Position numbers and translations under genes: made by a program. From Datnioides undecimradiatus (taxonomy: Eukaryota; Chordata; Actinopteri; Lobotiformes; Datnioididae), in assembly GCA_008933995.1 (NCBI GenBank), contig WARS01000011.1, positions 13,855,516 to 13,919,515 on the forward strand: a stretch of DNA of 64,000 bases. Reading direction: 5' to 3'. Below the pieces are notes generated by a model, which did not search any database, had not been told where the DNA came from, and saw only the letters and a program-made list of their open reading frames with translations. Below are positions 52,801 to 64,000 of this stretch, one piece after another; the stretch's first letter is position 1, and the number at the start of each line of letters is the position of its first letter.

Positions 52801-55800
52801 GACCTTTTCTTCAGTGAGAAAGTAGCTCATGTGCTCGCTTAACGATGTCTTCAAAATCACTTTGGGGCTGTCATTTTACATGCTCTCTTTTGTAACTTTT
52901 ACAGAAGAGTTTAGAACTTTCACAAGCAATGTGGAGCTAATGAAATTTATGGATTTATATTTTACACAACCTTATTTTAAAGTGATCTGAAATAAGACCT
53001 GTTATTAGTCTGAGGCAAAGCAGCGTCGACAATAATTTCTCCATTGCTTCAAAGATGCACAAACATATTAATGCAATGGAAGCTTAGCGCCATGTTGCAC
53101 CAACCTTTGAAGATGCAATAAAACTGTGAGAAAACAGTTGTACCTCCCACATCCACTCCCATCTGGGATACTAATTAGGCCAGCGCAGCACAGTACAAGA
53201 AAAAAGGGTTTTGTTAATTGGCTTTGTCATACACACAGAAGCTGTGTACGATGTCTTTTTCACCAAATGTTGGTCATTGAGGACTATTATTGGTGAGAAA
53301 CACAGGGACTGCTGCCATGTGGGTCCACCACCTGCAAGGCCGGTTGTAGGATCATGGTGAGCTGGCATTGGGGAGCAGTTTAGGGCCTTTAAATCCTTAG
53401 TGGACTGAAACCCATTTCTGAAAACCAGCTCTTGCAATGAAAAGGGCTACCGAGAGAGCATTTTAAATTAGATATAGCTGGGCCTCTGGACCATGTGGAC
53501 GGTGTCTGAATTCATACCATTCCTGTAGTTGTGCATGTTGTGTTTACACATGCACTGAGGTAACCAGGTTACTCAGAGAAACCAGGTTATGTGGGTAGCA
53601 TGTTTCCTGCAGACAAAACATAGATTTGCCTCATAGCACCATGATGAATAATTAATAGTTCAGCAGTGCAAAACAACTTTTGAGATGTTCAAAGATTTTT
53701 TTTGTTAGTCTCAGTTTCAGGCAAACTTTGGTGTAGGGAATAAAAGTATTTTAAGTACAAGTACGCATCACTCTGTCACCTCACTGCGGAGATATAGGGA
53801 CTGTCCATGAATAATCTGGCTCAGGCGATCAAGTTTCTATAATCCCCTCCCACAGTTATGGAAACCAGGTTCTTCATGTACATTACATTTAAGGAATTAG
53901 TGGGCAGGAATTCCCAGAGGGTCTGAGGTACCAGTGAGGTGTGAAGATACTCCACGAAGAAAAGGCTCAGTATGGTTAATGGACCATCAAAAGAGCATCT
54001 AGAGCTGTTGGCTGTGCCCAACAGTTCTTTAAATTTCCAAGACAGACAACTTGACAAACATGCATATGTTGTACAGCTACTGGTCACGTGACCAACTATT
54101 CAATACTGTCCTGCCTTTGAGGTCACACAGTCTAAAGGTATGCATTGTAATTCCCACTTATGTAATTAATTGTGTCAGGCCCCTCTGTACAATGGCAGGC
54201 CTTTCTCATGCCATTGCAACTAGTTTGTTTTAAAACACCCCTAGCTTACCACTGTTTCATGTCTGTATAGTCCTCAACTCTGTGGGGTCTTAGAGAGAGC
54301 ACCACCGGGGGACTACATAGTCCTGCCCAGGGATTCAAATTAAGATAGGGGGTTTACCTTGGCTCACTCTAAACACTATGGGAGATTCCTTCAGTGAAAA
54401 CAAACCACTTGGCCATATTTGTTTTTTTCTAGACACACTGGAGCCAGCAGAGGACAATATTTCAATTTAGGCACAACTGAACTCCTCGACCAGCATTGTG
54501 TGGGAGGATTCAACAAGGGAGTATTTAAAAAAAACAGTGATTTATACTTTTCAGCTGTAGCATAATGCCTTGGCCTCACGATCGTTAAGACTGACAAATG
54601 AGTGATTGTTTGATGTCTCACAATATGAAGTAATTTTTCTACAGGGGTTTTTTTTTTTTTTTTTCCAAAGAAGGATTTTATGACATTTTGCAATTATGAG
54701 ACAGTGCAGTTGAAAGGGCTGAGGAACATGTAAAGATAGAGTAAAGGGGATAAAATACAACATAGGTCCCTTTTCAGATTTGAACCCGAGATGCTGCAGT
54801 TAATGTGGCATGCGTCCCAGACCACTGACCCAGCAGGATGCTCCCCCAGGGTTTATTTTAAAACAGAGCAAAATTAAATAAAAGAATGCGGTGGTTGTCC
54901 TCATGTATTCTTTACATCAATCTCTACATTGTGTACTTGACTCCCACCAGTCAGAACTCTTTACTTACAGCAGTTATTGGAGGAATATAATCTGCTTGAC
55001 TGCTCACTGTTCTTTCCATCCTCATCAGTCGTTATCCTTTTGCCACAGATAAGCCAAATGTTTCGACGAGCCACACGCCCAGCAGCACTGCGGAGGAGTC
55101 TGCTCCCAGCTCAGCATCTTCAAAGGTAAAACCAGCATTTTTGGAAAACCTCGACTTGTGTTGCTCTTAAAAGCAACATGTTGCGACTAAAATAAGATAC
55201 ACAAACCTGTTCAGTGCTGGTACTGTTGAACCAAATGTAACTGCTTGAAGAAGAACTCTGTTAATGTCACCTGTGTTGACTTGCGCTATTATCCTGAAAA
55301 AACACATAATTATAGTCTTTACATAATCAAGCATTGGCACAAATGGAGTTTGTTACATGGCTCTTAATGTCTGGGTGTCTCCTCTTGTATAAAACATGTC
55401 CAACTAGGTCATTCCTAGGGTCAGTGCAAGACTATATAAACCTAAACAAGTTTATACTTTTGCAGTAATTGGTTTTATTGTAATTAACACAGAGCGTAAG
55501 TAAAACACTGTAGCAGACTATTCTTACATTTACCAAAAAGAAGTGTTTTGGATTCACCACATGCATCGCATAATGTAACTTATGTATAGAAGAAAAACAT
55601 ATAGGTACAGTGTAGGTATAGTGTTGTTTTTACTAAATCGACCAAAACAGGATAAACATTGTGTTCATATTTTATAAAATAACAGAAAAATGTGTTATTT
55701 GATTCGTTGACATTTAGGTTATGTTTCCTGCACTGCACCCCACTGATCTATTTGTGTCATTGGGCTGCTACTTTGATCTTTAGCTGCAAGGATCCTGTAA

Positions 55801-58800
55801 TCAGAGAGATGCACTGTATATGGGTCCTCATTTGTGTTTACTGTTGACCTGCGGCATGTATAATGACACATGTACGAAAACGAGAAGTCAGCACCCGGAG
55901 GAGAGCAGAGTTGTCTCTATTTGAAACACTTTGAAATCAGAACCAGCTTCTAAACCTGGTGACCTCAGCTCTAACCCCTTAACCTTTGGCCCGCCAGGAA
56001 AAAACTCCTGCATCTGTAGCGGAGACGGAGGAGGTGGTGGCTGCCAGCATGGAGCCAAAGCTGACACCAGAGGAAGACGTTAAGACTCGCCGGTCGGAGG
56101 CTATTACAGCTAAGGCTCTCGAAATTGAGAAGGTAGTAAGATTTGCTCCAACAGACGGCCTAACTTCTGAGGTGTTTTGACTCTTTTGTGTCTAGATTGT
56201 CTTGGTTAGACCAAAACCTTCTCCATTGGCATCCCTGGGTCACTAATATAATATAAAAAGCTCAGTTTTTACCAAACATCATCTGACTATAATTATTTTT
56301 TTTTTCAAAACAAGCGAAAAAGAGGTGATTGCTTTCCAGATTTCCATCACAGACATTAGGCTTTATGTGAATTGATCTTCAAAATAAAAGCACAATTTGC
56401 TTTCTTCTTAACTCCATGTACAAGAAACATAGGTCACCTTATTTGAATTCTTAAATGACAGCATTTGTTTCTCATTCAGCCTTTGCATATTCACTTGACA
56501 CTCACTCACAACTGACTCTTACACACCACAACCTCTGACCTTTAGTACCCAGACTAGAGTTTACACATGACATGGGCACAGGTTAGGGAGCAGTTCAGTA
56601 TTAGATAACAAACACACATTGTTTATATAAAAATGATTATATAAACTGCAGCTGGGACATTGTCGCCCTTAAAACTCACCTTAAAACACTTTATTGTGTG
56701 GTTGCTCCATGTACATGTGTGGGCTCTAGCCTGAAGATTGAGGTGTGTCAGGTATCAACAGAGCCATTTAACTCTGGCTTTATGATTTGGGTGAGAATCA
56801 AGTGGCTGATGTAAAAGGTATATAAATGTGCCTTGGCTCGCCACACGTAATATTTAAGAAACACGGTATCGGTGAGAGAGAAAGGAGAAAGATAAGTCAG
56901 CAGAAAAAGTCCTTGGCACCCCAGGTTGCGATGCCTCATGTGGCCTGCTATTTGGAGTTGCACTTTGTTCCCTCCCCTCAATCGCTCTGTAGTACAGTGC
57001 CACTTATCTGTTCCCGTTAAAGCAGGGCAGGAATTGCCCTGCAGGATGCAGGCGGCCCACCCACAGTGTGGTACGTCTCTTGGCATTAGCGCACGCATGC
57101 TTACCCTGCCATTTTCAACCGCTTCCACAGAAGCGGTGAGAGGTAGAAACCTCTACTGTGTCTTTACTGTAACGTCTGCCTCAGGCTCGGTAAAACATGC
57201 TGATCCATCGCTGCTGCGTATTGCCAAATTGAGCCGATCAGATAGTGAGCAGAGCTGCATCTCAGAGCTCCTTAAAGTGGTTTGAGGGGACTGCTCCAAT
57301 CCACAGCTTTAAGCGTATAACATGTGGGTCACATGCACTAGAATGAACTACTCCCTACATCTTGTTTTTGTCTTTTCCCAAATGGGCTGTTCTGCCCAGA
57401 AATACTGTGTATACAACCCAGTTAGCATGGGGCCAGATCAGTCGGAAATGGGATTTGTCACAGGAGCACGGCTCATTGTTTTTCAGCCAAGAGTTCATTG
57501 TAACGCACACATGTGGGTGTTTCAGGGTTTGAAATTAAATTAGAAACCTTAAACAAACTCATTGAAACAGTAAACATCTCTGCATATGGGACTGCTCATC
57601 ATAAGATGTTTCCAAATGTTTAGTCATTTCATTATAGGAGTAATGACCAGCATGAGGATGTTTTCTAAACCATCATCACAATAGCTTATTCTGTTTTTTG
57701 GTGACACAATAGAAGATGATAAATGGAGCAATTTAGCATTCTTGGGGCTGACCACAGAACAGATCTTAGCATGTTAAATAACAAAACAACAACAGCATAG
57801 GAACTCAGAAAATATCCTTTCAAAACATTGCTAAGTGCCTGGTAGTGATTTTCAGAGTCCATTCATCATCTCAATCAGTACAAATGAAACATATCCATTT
57901 CAACTATTAGCCCCGCCAACAAGAGGTCCGGTTTGCAGCCTGAGTGATTAAAATGGCTCTTTTAATATCCCCTAATGTGTACCAGCCCTCAAGTCATTAC
58001 CCTACTTCCCTTATTATGCAGGACCCCTGCCTGCATCAGTACTCATTTGAACAGAGCCTCACTAAATGTCCATGTGAGTACCTTATGTATAATCTAAGTC
58101 AACCTCCCAACCCCCAGTCGGTATCCCAGTGCATACTACTGTTGGTATGTTCACAATTTGGACCTCCACAAACTTCCGATTTGGGCAGAAGCCTGACTTT
58201 TTAAGGTTCCTCCTTAAGGCCCTTAGTGTTGCTGTTTCTCTTGGGGCTCTAGTCCGTCCTGTGTGGCCCCTCCAGTATCAGGCTTAAAGATCAGCTCATG
58301 GCTCCCACTCCAGGGAGGGAACTTAAGCAGAACCTCCCTGCAACCTTTTCTCACAACACAAAGAGCACACTCAGGTCAAAATCACCCTTCCTGTTTGTTT
58401 AAGTAACATGGGACAGGTTTTACAAAAATAGCTGGCTGTTTGAAGTTACCCTGCAATTGTTTATTGCTCTAATGAAAATGAAGTGATTGTTTTCATCTCA
58501 AAATTTATATGCGTAGTCATGTGCATGTAAGCACATGATAGCTCACAGTCCTCCCAGCCTCAGTACCATCAAGGGAAATCTCTTAATTTGGGTTCAGAGT
58601 TCATCATAAGGCCACTTTTTCCAACTCTCTCCTCAACCTTCTTTGGAGCTAAAGAGCTAAAACTGTGTATAGGGGATATAATGAAGTGAGAATGTAATCA
58701 CTGTCAACAGAGGCTGTAGCTTGGGAAAAGCTTAAGAAGGTTTTGTTTTGAAAGACGGCAAACACAATCAACCCTAAGTGATTAGAGCGGGTACTGCTTT

Positions 58801-61725
58801 CTGGGACACACACCACAAGTTTGTGTCTCGTTTAGCCCGTGTTCCTCTCACATCATCAACCCTGGATCCAGTTTTTCTCACTGCTGAATAATGCTCACCC
58901 AGTAAAAAAGTTTATCCGAGCAGAAATCTGTTCTGGAGTAGTAGTGGTGTGGACCTGAAATATAGGTTGTGTTATGTTAAATTAATGAAAAAGATTCAGA
59001 ATAGCCTCGGAAGGGAGAGCTCATGCAGTATGTAGACAAAAGGAAACCTGTGTTGTTGAATGAAGTTGACCCTGAGCTTAGCTGGCCACACGTGTCGTGC
59101 GTCTTTCACTTCCTTGTGGTCGCAGCTGAAGGCTGTCATTATGTGGGGCCGCAAATTCGCTTGACATGATCTGCAGACGTTAAATCATCAGCCCGAGTCC
59201 AAACATCTCCCACAGTCTGGGATATTTCTGTTGGAGTTTACGTGACATCTCTTCCTCTGTGTGTGTACAATGCAGGTTGTAATGCGATAATAACCTGTAC
59301 TGCCTTAATATTCATAGCCATAATAGTTTGTAACTCTGTAACTGGAGCAAATAAGAACACAGCATGTGGGTTAGTGATGCGGAAATGAACAGATAGATGT
59401 GTGTCAACTATGTGAACATGCTCAAGCTGGTTCAGCAAGGGAAATTATCTGGGAGGGAGAGAGAAATGAATTTTTAAAAAGCCACAGAGGAGAACTGAAA
59501 TGATCTATGGGCTTTTAGGGTTGCATGTTTTTGACATCATTGTAATTAGCAGGTAGAACAGAAAATTGAGACCCTATATTTTCGCCCAATTTTTGTGTGT
59601 GTAGTTCTGTAGTTTCACATAACTTTATGTTGCCTAGCACAGCCTCTGACGCTCACAGCAAATTGTGCACCTGGATTCTTTCTTTTCTCTCCAGCAGGTA
59701 CTCTAAATATTGTGTCTTTTAGCCTTTTTTGTTTGTTTTTTTTTAAACATGGGACTTTTCTTTTGCTTGAAAACAAAAGAAATGTCCTCTGTGACTTGTT
59801 CCATGTGGCAAATTGTTTCCTTTCTCATTGTTCCAAGCTGAATGCTGTGTTATTTTTGTTTCCTCGACCTTTTCTGTGTGTTTAAAGCTACGGCCAGCTG
59901 AGCTCTAACCCAGATTTTGATGAAAAAGATCATCTTGATACAGCAGCAAATGTTCCTGTAAATATTATAGAACCATGGTCCAACAATGAATTTTCTTCCC
60001 TCTCTCTCTGTAATAGTTGTATACTTTAGTAAATCCTGTATTCTTGCTCAAAACCGTTACGTTTTTATCAAGTATGGTTACATTATGCAACAGTATTAAA
60101 ATTAATTTACAAAAACTGTTGTGATCATTGTACAAATTGCTGCATACAAGATCATAAGTCAGCTCGGGTACGCATTATGTAATGTGTATATAGGCAAAGA
60201 AACAGCAGTTGTGGTTTTAAATTCCCCCATAACTGACAGAACCCTGGAATATAGCCGTTTACCCGGTTAACCTCAAATTCTGCTCAAGACCGGACACTGA
60301 TTTAAGTTGACAGGCAGCATTTTTCTTTTCAAAGTTACCAAAGCTGATGGCTTGTGTTTTATTGCATTAAACAGGCAGTTAATGTTTGATGAGATACTGT
60401 CAACTGATTTTGTTTTACGGCTAAGGCCTGCACAGCCCACATTTCTAAAATGGTTATGTGGTCTGAACATGACACAGATATACAGTTCTTCTGAGGAAGC
60501 TACCAGTTGTAGCTTCCTTGAGTGAATTACTTTGCTGTAGAAGTGGGTTATATCCTAGCACTCAAGTAACATTGCTGCAAAAACGACTGTTTTAAATCTG
60601 ATGAAGTTATTACCTACAACTGGTTATAAACTATGAAAATTAATTTTCAGACAGTTGCCATGTTTGGGGGGGGGGTTCTGTTGTTTTATTGTTGTTTTTT
60701 TTACATAAACGCATTTGCTGATCTTAACTAGTAATTGAATTTGATCTCTTACTTGTAGTGGCTAACAGAGTGGTTGTTTTAAGCCACAGAGAAGGCTTAT
60801 GTCTGCCCCAGTGACTCCAATTTGAGAGGAGAGGTGTTCTGGGCTGCATTAACTCAACCCTAAAGAACCCTGATGTCCCAGACTGCTTCTTGACAGACTG
60901 GTGTTGCCTTAAACCTCTAGGTGGCTTCAGTGTAGGGCCTCACATTTAGCCCTTTCTCCCCAGGTGATAAAGATGTTGTGAGCTTGCACCTGGGACTCTA
61001 ATAAAGAACTTAACAGCCGTTTTGGGTCAGCAGTAAAATCTGAGAGGGATGTGAGCGCTTGTTACAATGTGGTGTGAAAGAATGCTACAGCACCAGTAAC
61101 ATACTCTGACACCTCATGTTCCTTTTGTTATAGGCGGACATACAATTGAATAGGCTCGCATTCACACATTGACACACCTGTTTCGTGGAATACACCAATT
61201 TAACACAACTGGGTTCACTAAGTTCACAGTTAGGTGTTGATATAGGAGCTGGTCTGTTGAATTCAAAGAGCTCTCAGCCAGAGTGGGCTAATTAATAACA
61301 TTAGTAAATAAATAAATCATACAATTCATTGTTGAATTTCGTTAAATATGTTGTTTATTCTATCTGCATGAAAATGCTCTACCTGCTTAAAATTCAGACA
61401 AAAAAATGTGTGATCTGTGTGTTACATTTGACTTAAAAACTTAAAAAATATATTTTTGCTGTTATTATTTAATGTTGGCGCTTCTGACATCATCGTTTTG
61501 TTTTGTTTTGTTTTCGTGCAGCATTACAGGCAAGACTGTGAAACATTCCGCACAGTAGTGAAGATGCTGGTGGCCAAGGAGCCCAGTTTGGATAATCTGC
61601 TGCAGGCTTCACTGGATGAGAACCTGTTGGAGATCAAACAGCGCTGCCTAGATGACCTTAGGCACTTTGTGAAGGAACTGGATGAGGTATTAGAAGGCAC
61701 AGGTCACAAAACACTGGAGTCTTAA
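46818..61725 (+). CDS. pphln1: Periphilin-1 (HUSH complex subunit)
   Basis: Periphilin joins TASOR and MPP8 in the nuclear HUSH complex, which deposits H3K9me3 over retroelements; it binds TASOR and dimerises through its C-terminal helices. Coding exons: 46818 (A of ATG, inferred), 47277-47350, 47435-47656, 48248-48309, 50990-51049, 51655-51818, 55049-55125, 55998-56132, 61522-61725. All are GT-AG and sum to 999 nt, that is 332 aa plus stop. The N-terminus MAFRR resembles human MAYRR. Residues 26-140 are rich in Arg, Tyr, Gly and Asp (RRVVSIV, GGPYFRNRGRG), a disordered, aggregation-prone region. Residues 141-195 carry SR-like motifs (KRDRSPGSK, RSFSPDREKSH). Residues about 245-330 form the conserved helical domain with YRQDCETF, VVKMLVAKEPSL and LDDLRHFVKELDE. 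The product is shorter than most mammalian isoforms; alternative exons may be missed. Confidence 0.92.
48310..50989 (+). other. PPHLN1 intron between exons encoding residues 119 and 121
   Basis: A 2.7-kb intron. It contains a CTCF-like site at 48388-48405, a C-rich, relatively GC-rich block at about 48700-48900, and a 12-C run at 50719-50730. No exon or repeat family is recognised. Confidence 0.7.
48388..48405 (+). promoter_or_regulatory. Weak CTCF-like motif
   Basis: CCACTAGGTGGAGGCAG resembles the CTCF core with one or two mismatches. It lies in a PPHLN1 intron. Motif only. Confidence 0.3.
51819..55048 (+). other. PPHLN1 intron with SINE and degraded repeat fragments
   Basis: A 3.2-kb intron. 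Besides the SINE at 54648-54848 it has stretches at about 51955-52230 and 53520-53620 with words such as catgtaaacag and aaccaggttactcagagaaa, which resemble dispersed fish repeats. I cannot name a family for them. Confidence 0.5.
54648..54848 (-). mobile_element. tRNA-derived SINE, antisense in PPHLN1 intron
   Basis: Read on the minus strand, it starts with a tRNA-like head. The box A-like part is TGGGTCAGTGGTCTGGGACG and the box B-like part is GGGTTCAAATC; between them lies ATGCCACATTAACTGCAG. The head is followed by a pyrimidine-rich body and a tail of 17 A's (plus strand T run 54648-54664). This matches the layout of a SINE common in percomorph fishes. The box B differs from the GGTTCGANNC consensus at the CpG, and the body is diverged, so the copy is probably old. 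No clean target duplication is seen. Confidence 0.75.
55126..55997 (+). other. PPHLN1 intron, no recognised content
   Basis: An 872-bp AT-rich intron between the exons encoding residues 220 and 221. I see no repeat, RNA gene or further exon. Confidence 0.75.
56133..61521 (+). other. Last PPHLN1 intron (5.4 kb)
   Basis: It separates the exon ending LEIEK from the last exon starting HYRQDCETF. It holds a GC-richer block at about 56880-57290, a perfect small hairpin at 60494-60518 and a G run at 60666-60675. No repeat family is recognised with confidence. Confidence 0.7.
60494..60518. repeat. Short perfect hairpin
   Basis: The arms AGGAAGCTAC (60494-60503) and GTAGCTTCCT (60509-60518) flank a 5-nt loop. 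It lies in the last PPHLN1 intron. Confidence 0.8.
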
Positions 61726-61942
61726 AATCATATTTTTGAAATAAGTGTTAGACCAAGAGTGGAATGTGCCAGAGAAAGGTACATTTTTTAGAGACTTACA
61801 CGCTGGAAAAGTATGCTTTGATTTTAGTTTTGCTCAAGAACCAGGCACTCCACACAGCCTACGTAAATCATTTGCACATATTCTGTATGACTGATGGGGA
61901 GGTTTGAGGTTTGTGTTTTTAATCCTATATTATCATAAATAC

Positions 61943-62637
61943 TAGGGATGTCCCGGTCAGGCCCTCCGATCCGAGTCCAATCATTTGATTTTGAGTATCT
62001 GCCGATACCGAGTCCCGATCCGATACTTACATAATACATAAAAAAGAATAAAGAAGAGCGACGAAACAGATCCGGGATGTTCCTTATTTTTTTTATTTAT
62101 CTCACCTTATTTTAAGAGTCAACAATTCAACAACTGTTTTAACATTCAGCACCTCAATTTAAAATACCCGGCAGGTGCCGTATCAGGTTTGTTAAATGTA
62201 GCCCTTTCCTTTCCACCCCTTGCCATCCCAAGTTTACATATCTCACAGTTTGCTATGGCAATGTTGTTGTCATCAACTTTATAGTATTTCCAGACCGCAG
62301 ACATACTCGCCAAACATTATAGCCTACTCCTCTTCTTATCTCCTCTCTGTACTCGCGCTTTGCGCTTCGAGCTGCCTGCTTCCGTGCAGACATTTAACCA
62401 ACAGCGTGTCTGCATCAAAGTGATGTCATCCCGCACGCGTTGATGTTTCTGTGTGGAGTCTCACTCTGTGCCACCGCATAACTATAGATCTCATCTAGGA
62501 TATGTTAAAAAAATAATAAGAATATATATACATATATATACGATCCTGATCGGGAGGTAACGTCCAATTCCGATCGAGTCCGAAACCACGTGATCGGGGC
62601 CGATTTCCGATCACGTGATCGGATCGGGACATCCCTA
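61943..62637. mobile_element. hAT-type MITE with perfect target-site duplication
   Basis: A 695-bp non-autonomous element. The left end reads TAGGGATGTCCCG and the right end is its exact inverse (CGGGACATCCCTA), continuing as an imperfect terminal inverted repeat rich in cgatcc/gatcgg and cacgtg words. It is flanked by the identical 8-bp duplication ATAAATAC at 61935-61942 and 62638-62645, the size that hAT transposases make. It has no transposase frame. It contains AATAAA at 62047-62052 in the sense of PPHLN1, only 322 bp after the stop codon. The intact duplication suggests a fairly young insertion. Confidence 0.9.
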
Positions 62638-62654
62638 ATAAATACTGTATGAAG

Positions 62655-63390
62655 ATAAAATAAAATAATCCTTCACTGAATTCATATAGAGAGGTAATTT
62701 AGGTGTTACAGCAGCACAAGGATAGAAATTAGTATAGGTAGGGAACTTAACTTAATAGAAACTACCCACAGCAAACTCCTAAACTCAAACTACAGCATCA
62801 GTAGGTAATAACAGTACACATGCCACTCATACTACACATAATACACATAACTACAACTAGTATTTCAGTATTCACTCAAGTGCAATACTGTCTCAAGCAA
62901 AGTGACATACTGGTGTGTTTTGTAGCAAAGTCAACAAAGTATAGTAAATGTGATACTCTATTGTCCCATTAACTGCCCAGGTGGATACATTTCAGTTCTT
63001 GTTCTCCTGAAGCCTATAGTCGTCTACTTGGCTTTGGTCATATTCAGGAGTAGGTAGCTCCCTCTGCACCACTTAGTATTGACGGCCGTCGGGTCCCTCT
63101 ACTCCAACTCCTGTCCACTATTGCTGAGTCATCCGAAAAAACTTTTAACGGCAGGTCACTAAGTTGTTGTCTAAAGTGAACAAAAGAGGTGACAGGACAG
63201 TTCCTTGGATTGCATCTGTGCTGCATATCACCATGTCAGACATGCAGTTCTGACCTGTGTGTCGGATAATCAGTAATCCAGGAGATGGTGGAGATGTCTG
63301 TCTGCATCCGGTGACGTTTCTCACTCAGCAGCTGAGGCTGGATTGTGTTGAACACACTTAAGAAGTCAAAAAACAAACTTCTTCATGCTT
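62655..63390 (-). mobile_element. Decayed LINE fragment (reverse transcriptase 3' part)
   Basis: On the minus strand, 63385-63040 translates in pieces to a reverse transcriptase of the fish L2/CR1/Rex1-like group: FDFLSVFNTIQPQLL (motif A aspartate, about 63370), ISWITDY (about 63275), and KVFSDDSAIV (motif C, about 63130). The frame is broken several times. Downstream words such as ggtgttacagcagcacaagg (plus strand, 62702-62721) resemble the 3' UTR and tail of fish LINEs, so the 3' end may reach 62655. The 5' end is missing. It lies almost directly beside the hAT MITE. Confidence 0.75.
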
Positions 63391-64000
63391 TCTTCTCTGC
63401 CCAGATGTGAGTGAGCACTATGGAGCAGGTATGTGAGAGCATTCTGATGCACACAATAACATGACATATGTAGACTCCGGCATCAGATAACATATACAGA
63501 GACTATGGTGTTCATAAGCACTGCAATCTATCAACCTATCCTTTCTGTAAACTGCTCCCTCTGGCTATACCATCTGAAACTTGGCGTGGTAGCATTTGTG
63601 CCCAGAATACGCCGTTGCAGCTGTGTGTCAGTGGCATAGCTGGGTCTTGGTCAGTGTGGCAAGCTTGTGTTATTTGTATGGACCTTAAATTCCCAATGAA
63701 GACTGCAAGAAAGTGTTATATTGTGTATATATATTCTTGTAATGACTCTGAGTTTGGTTCTGGCCCTACATTTCCTTTGACTCCTCCACAGCTGCTCAAG
63801 AATCTGGAGCTTCACTCCAGGTAGTCGTCTTTATCAGCTGGTTGTGAAGTAACCAAAAGTCTTGTTTGTATGACTTGCTGGCACCAAAAGTGAAAATAGA
63901 ACAGAAGAATCAGTAGAAAAGGGAAAAATGAACCAAATGGTTTAAAAATAAAGTAGAATTACAGCAGTTAGATGCACAAAAAACACCAAATACACAAACG
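63391..64000. other. Distal flank, no recognised content
   Basis: AT-rich sequence after the LINE remnant. The open frame at 63615-63824 has no family feature and no codon pattern that I would trust. Confidence 0.6.

Noticed and set aside
53821-54087. 88-codon minus-strand frame in a PPHLN1 intron
   Set aside because: No splice or family features.
54780-54850. A functional tRNA gene
   Set aside because: It has box A- and B-like words but no cloverleaf, and it continues into a SINE body with an A tail.
1-64000. CRISPR arrays, operons and bacterial-type terminators
   Set aside because: The window is vertebrate nuclear DNA with spliced genes; no regularly spaced direct repeats are present.

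Overview
The window looks like nuclear DNA of a ray-finned fish, most likely a percomorph teleost. It carries compact spliced genes with GT-AG introns from 89 bp to 5.4 kb, AT-rich spacers with scattered microsatellites, and fragments of repeats that I recognise as fish-typical: a tRNA-derived SINE, a LINE with a fish-type 3' tail, a hAT MITE, and an interspersed repeat rich in 'gctaa/ttagc' words. Species and chromosome cannot be read from the sequence.

Layout. 1-33.8 kb has no gene that I can support. It appears to be an intergenic regulatory landscape; in human the stretch between PDZRN4 and GXYLT1 on 12q12 is a gene desert, and this may be its compressed fish counterpart. 33.8-40.3 kb holds GXYLT1 on the minus strand (7 coding exons, 412 aa). 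42.0-44.0 kb holds YAF2 on the minus strand (4 exons, 181 aa). 44.03-46.8 kb is a head-to-head spacer with a CpG- and E-box-containing promoter. 46.8-61.7 kb holds PPHLN1 (periphilin-1) on the plus strand (8 main coding exons, 332 aa), whose ATG appears to be split by an intron. 61.9-63.4 kb is a mobile-element patch: a 695-bp hAT MITE with a perfect 8-bp target duplication, next to a decayed antisense LINE. All exon joins were worked out by hand from splice signals and keep one reading frame from start to stop.

Gene order GXYLT1-YAF2-PPHLN1 and all three orientations match human 12q12, so this is an old syntenic block. GXYLT1 adds xylose to O-glucose on Notch EGF repeats. YAF2 is a subunit of variant Polycomb PRC1. 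Periphilin is a HUSH-complex subunit that helps silence retroelements. The two chromatin-silencing genes are divergent neighbours and may share a promoter.

I did not find a new multi-gene system. The most notable items are the split start codon of PPHLN1, a 25-bp perfect palindrome at 12.5 kb, a pre-miRNA-like hairpin at 6.15 kb, the MITE that may supply a poly(A) signal to PPHLN1, two unexplained coding-like patches near the 3' end of GXYLT1, and several enhancer-like blocks.
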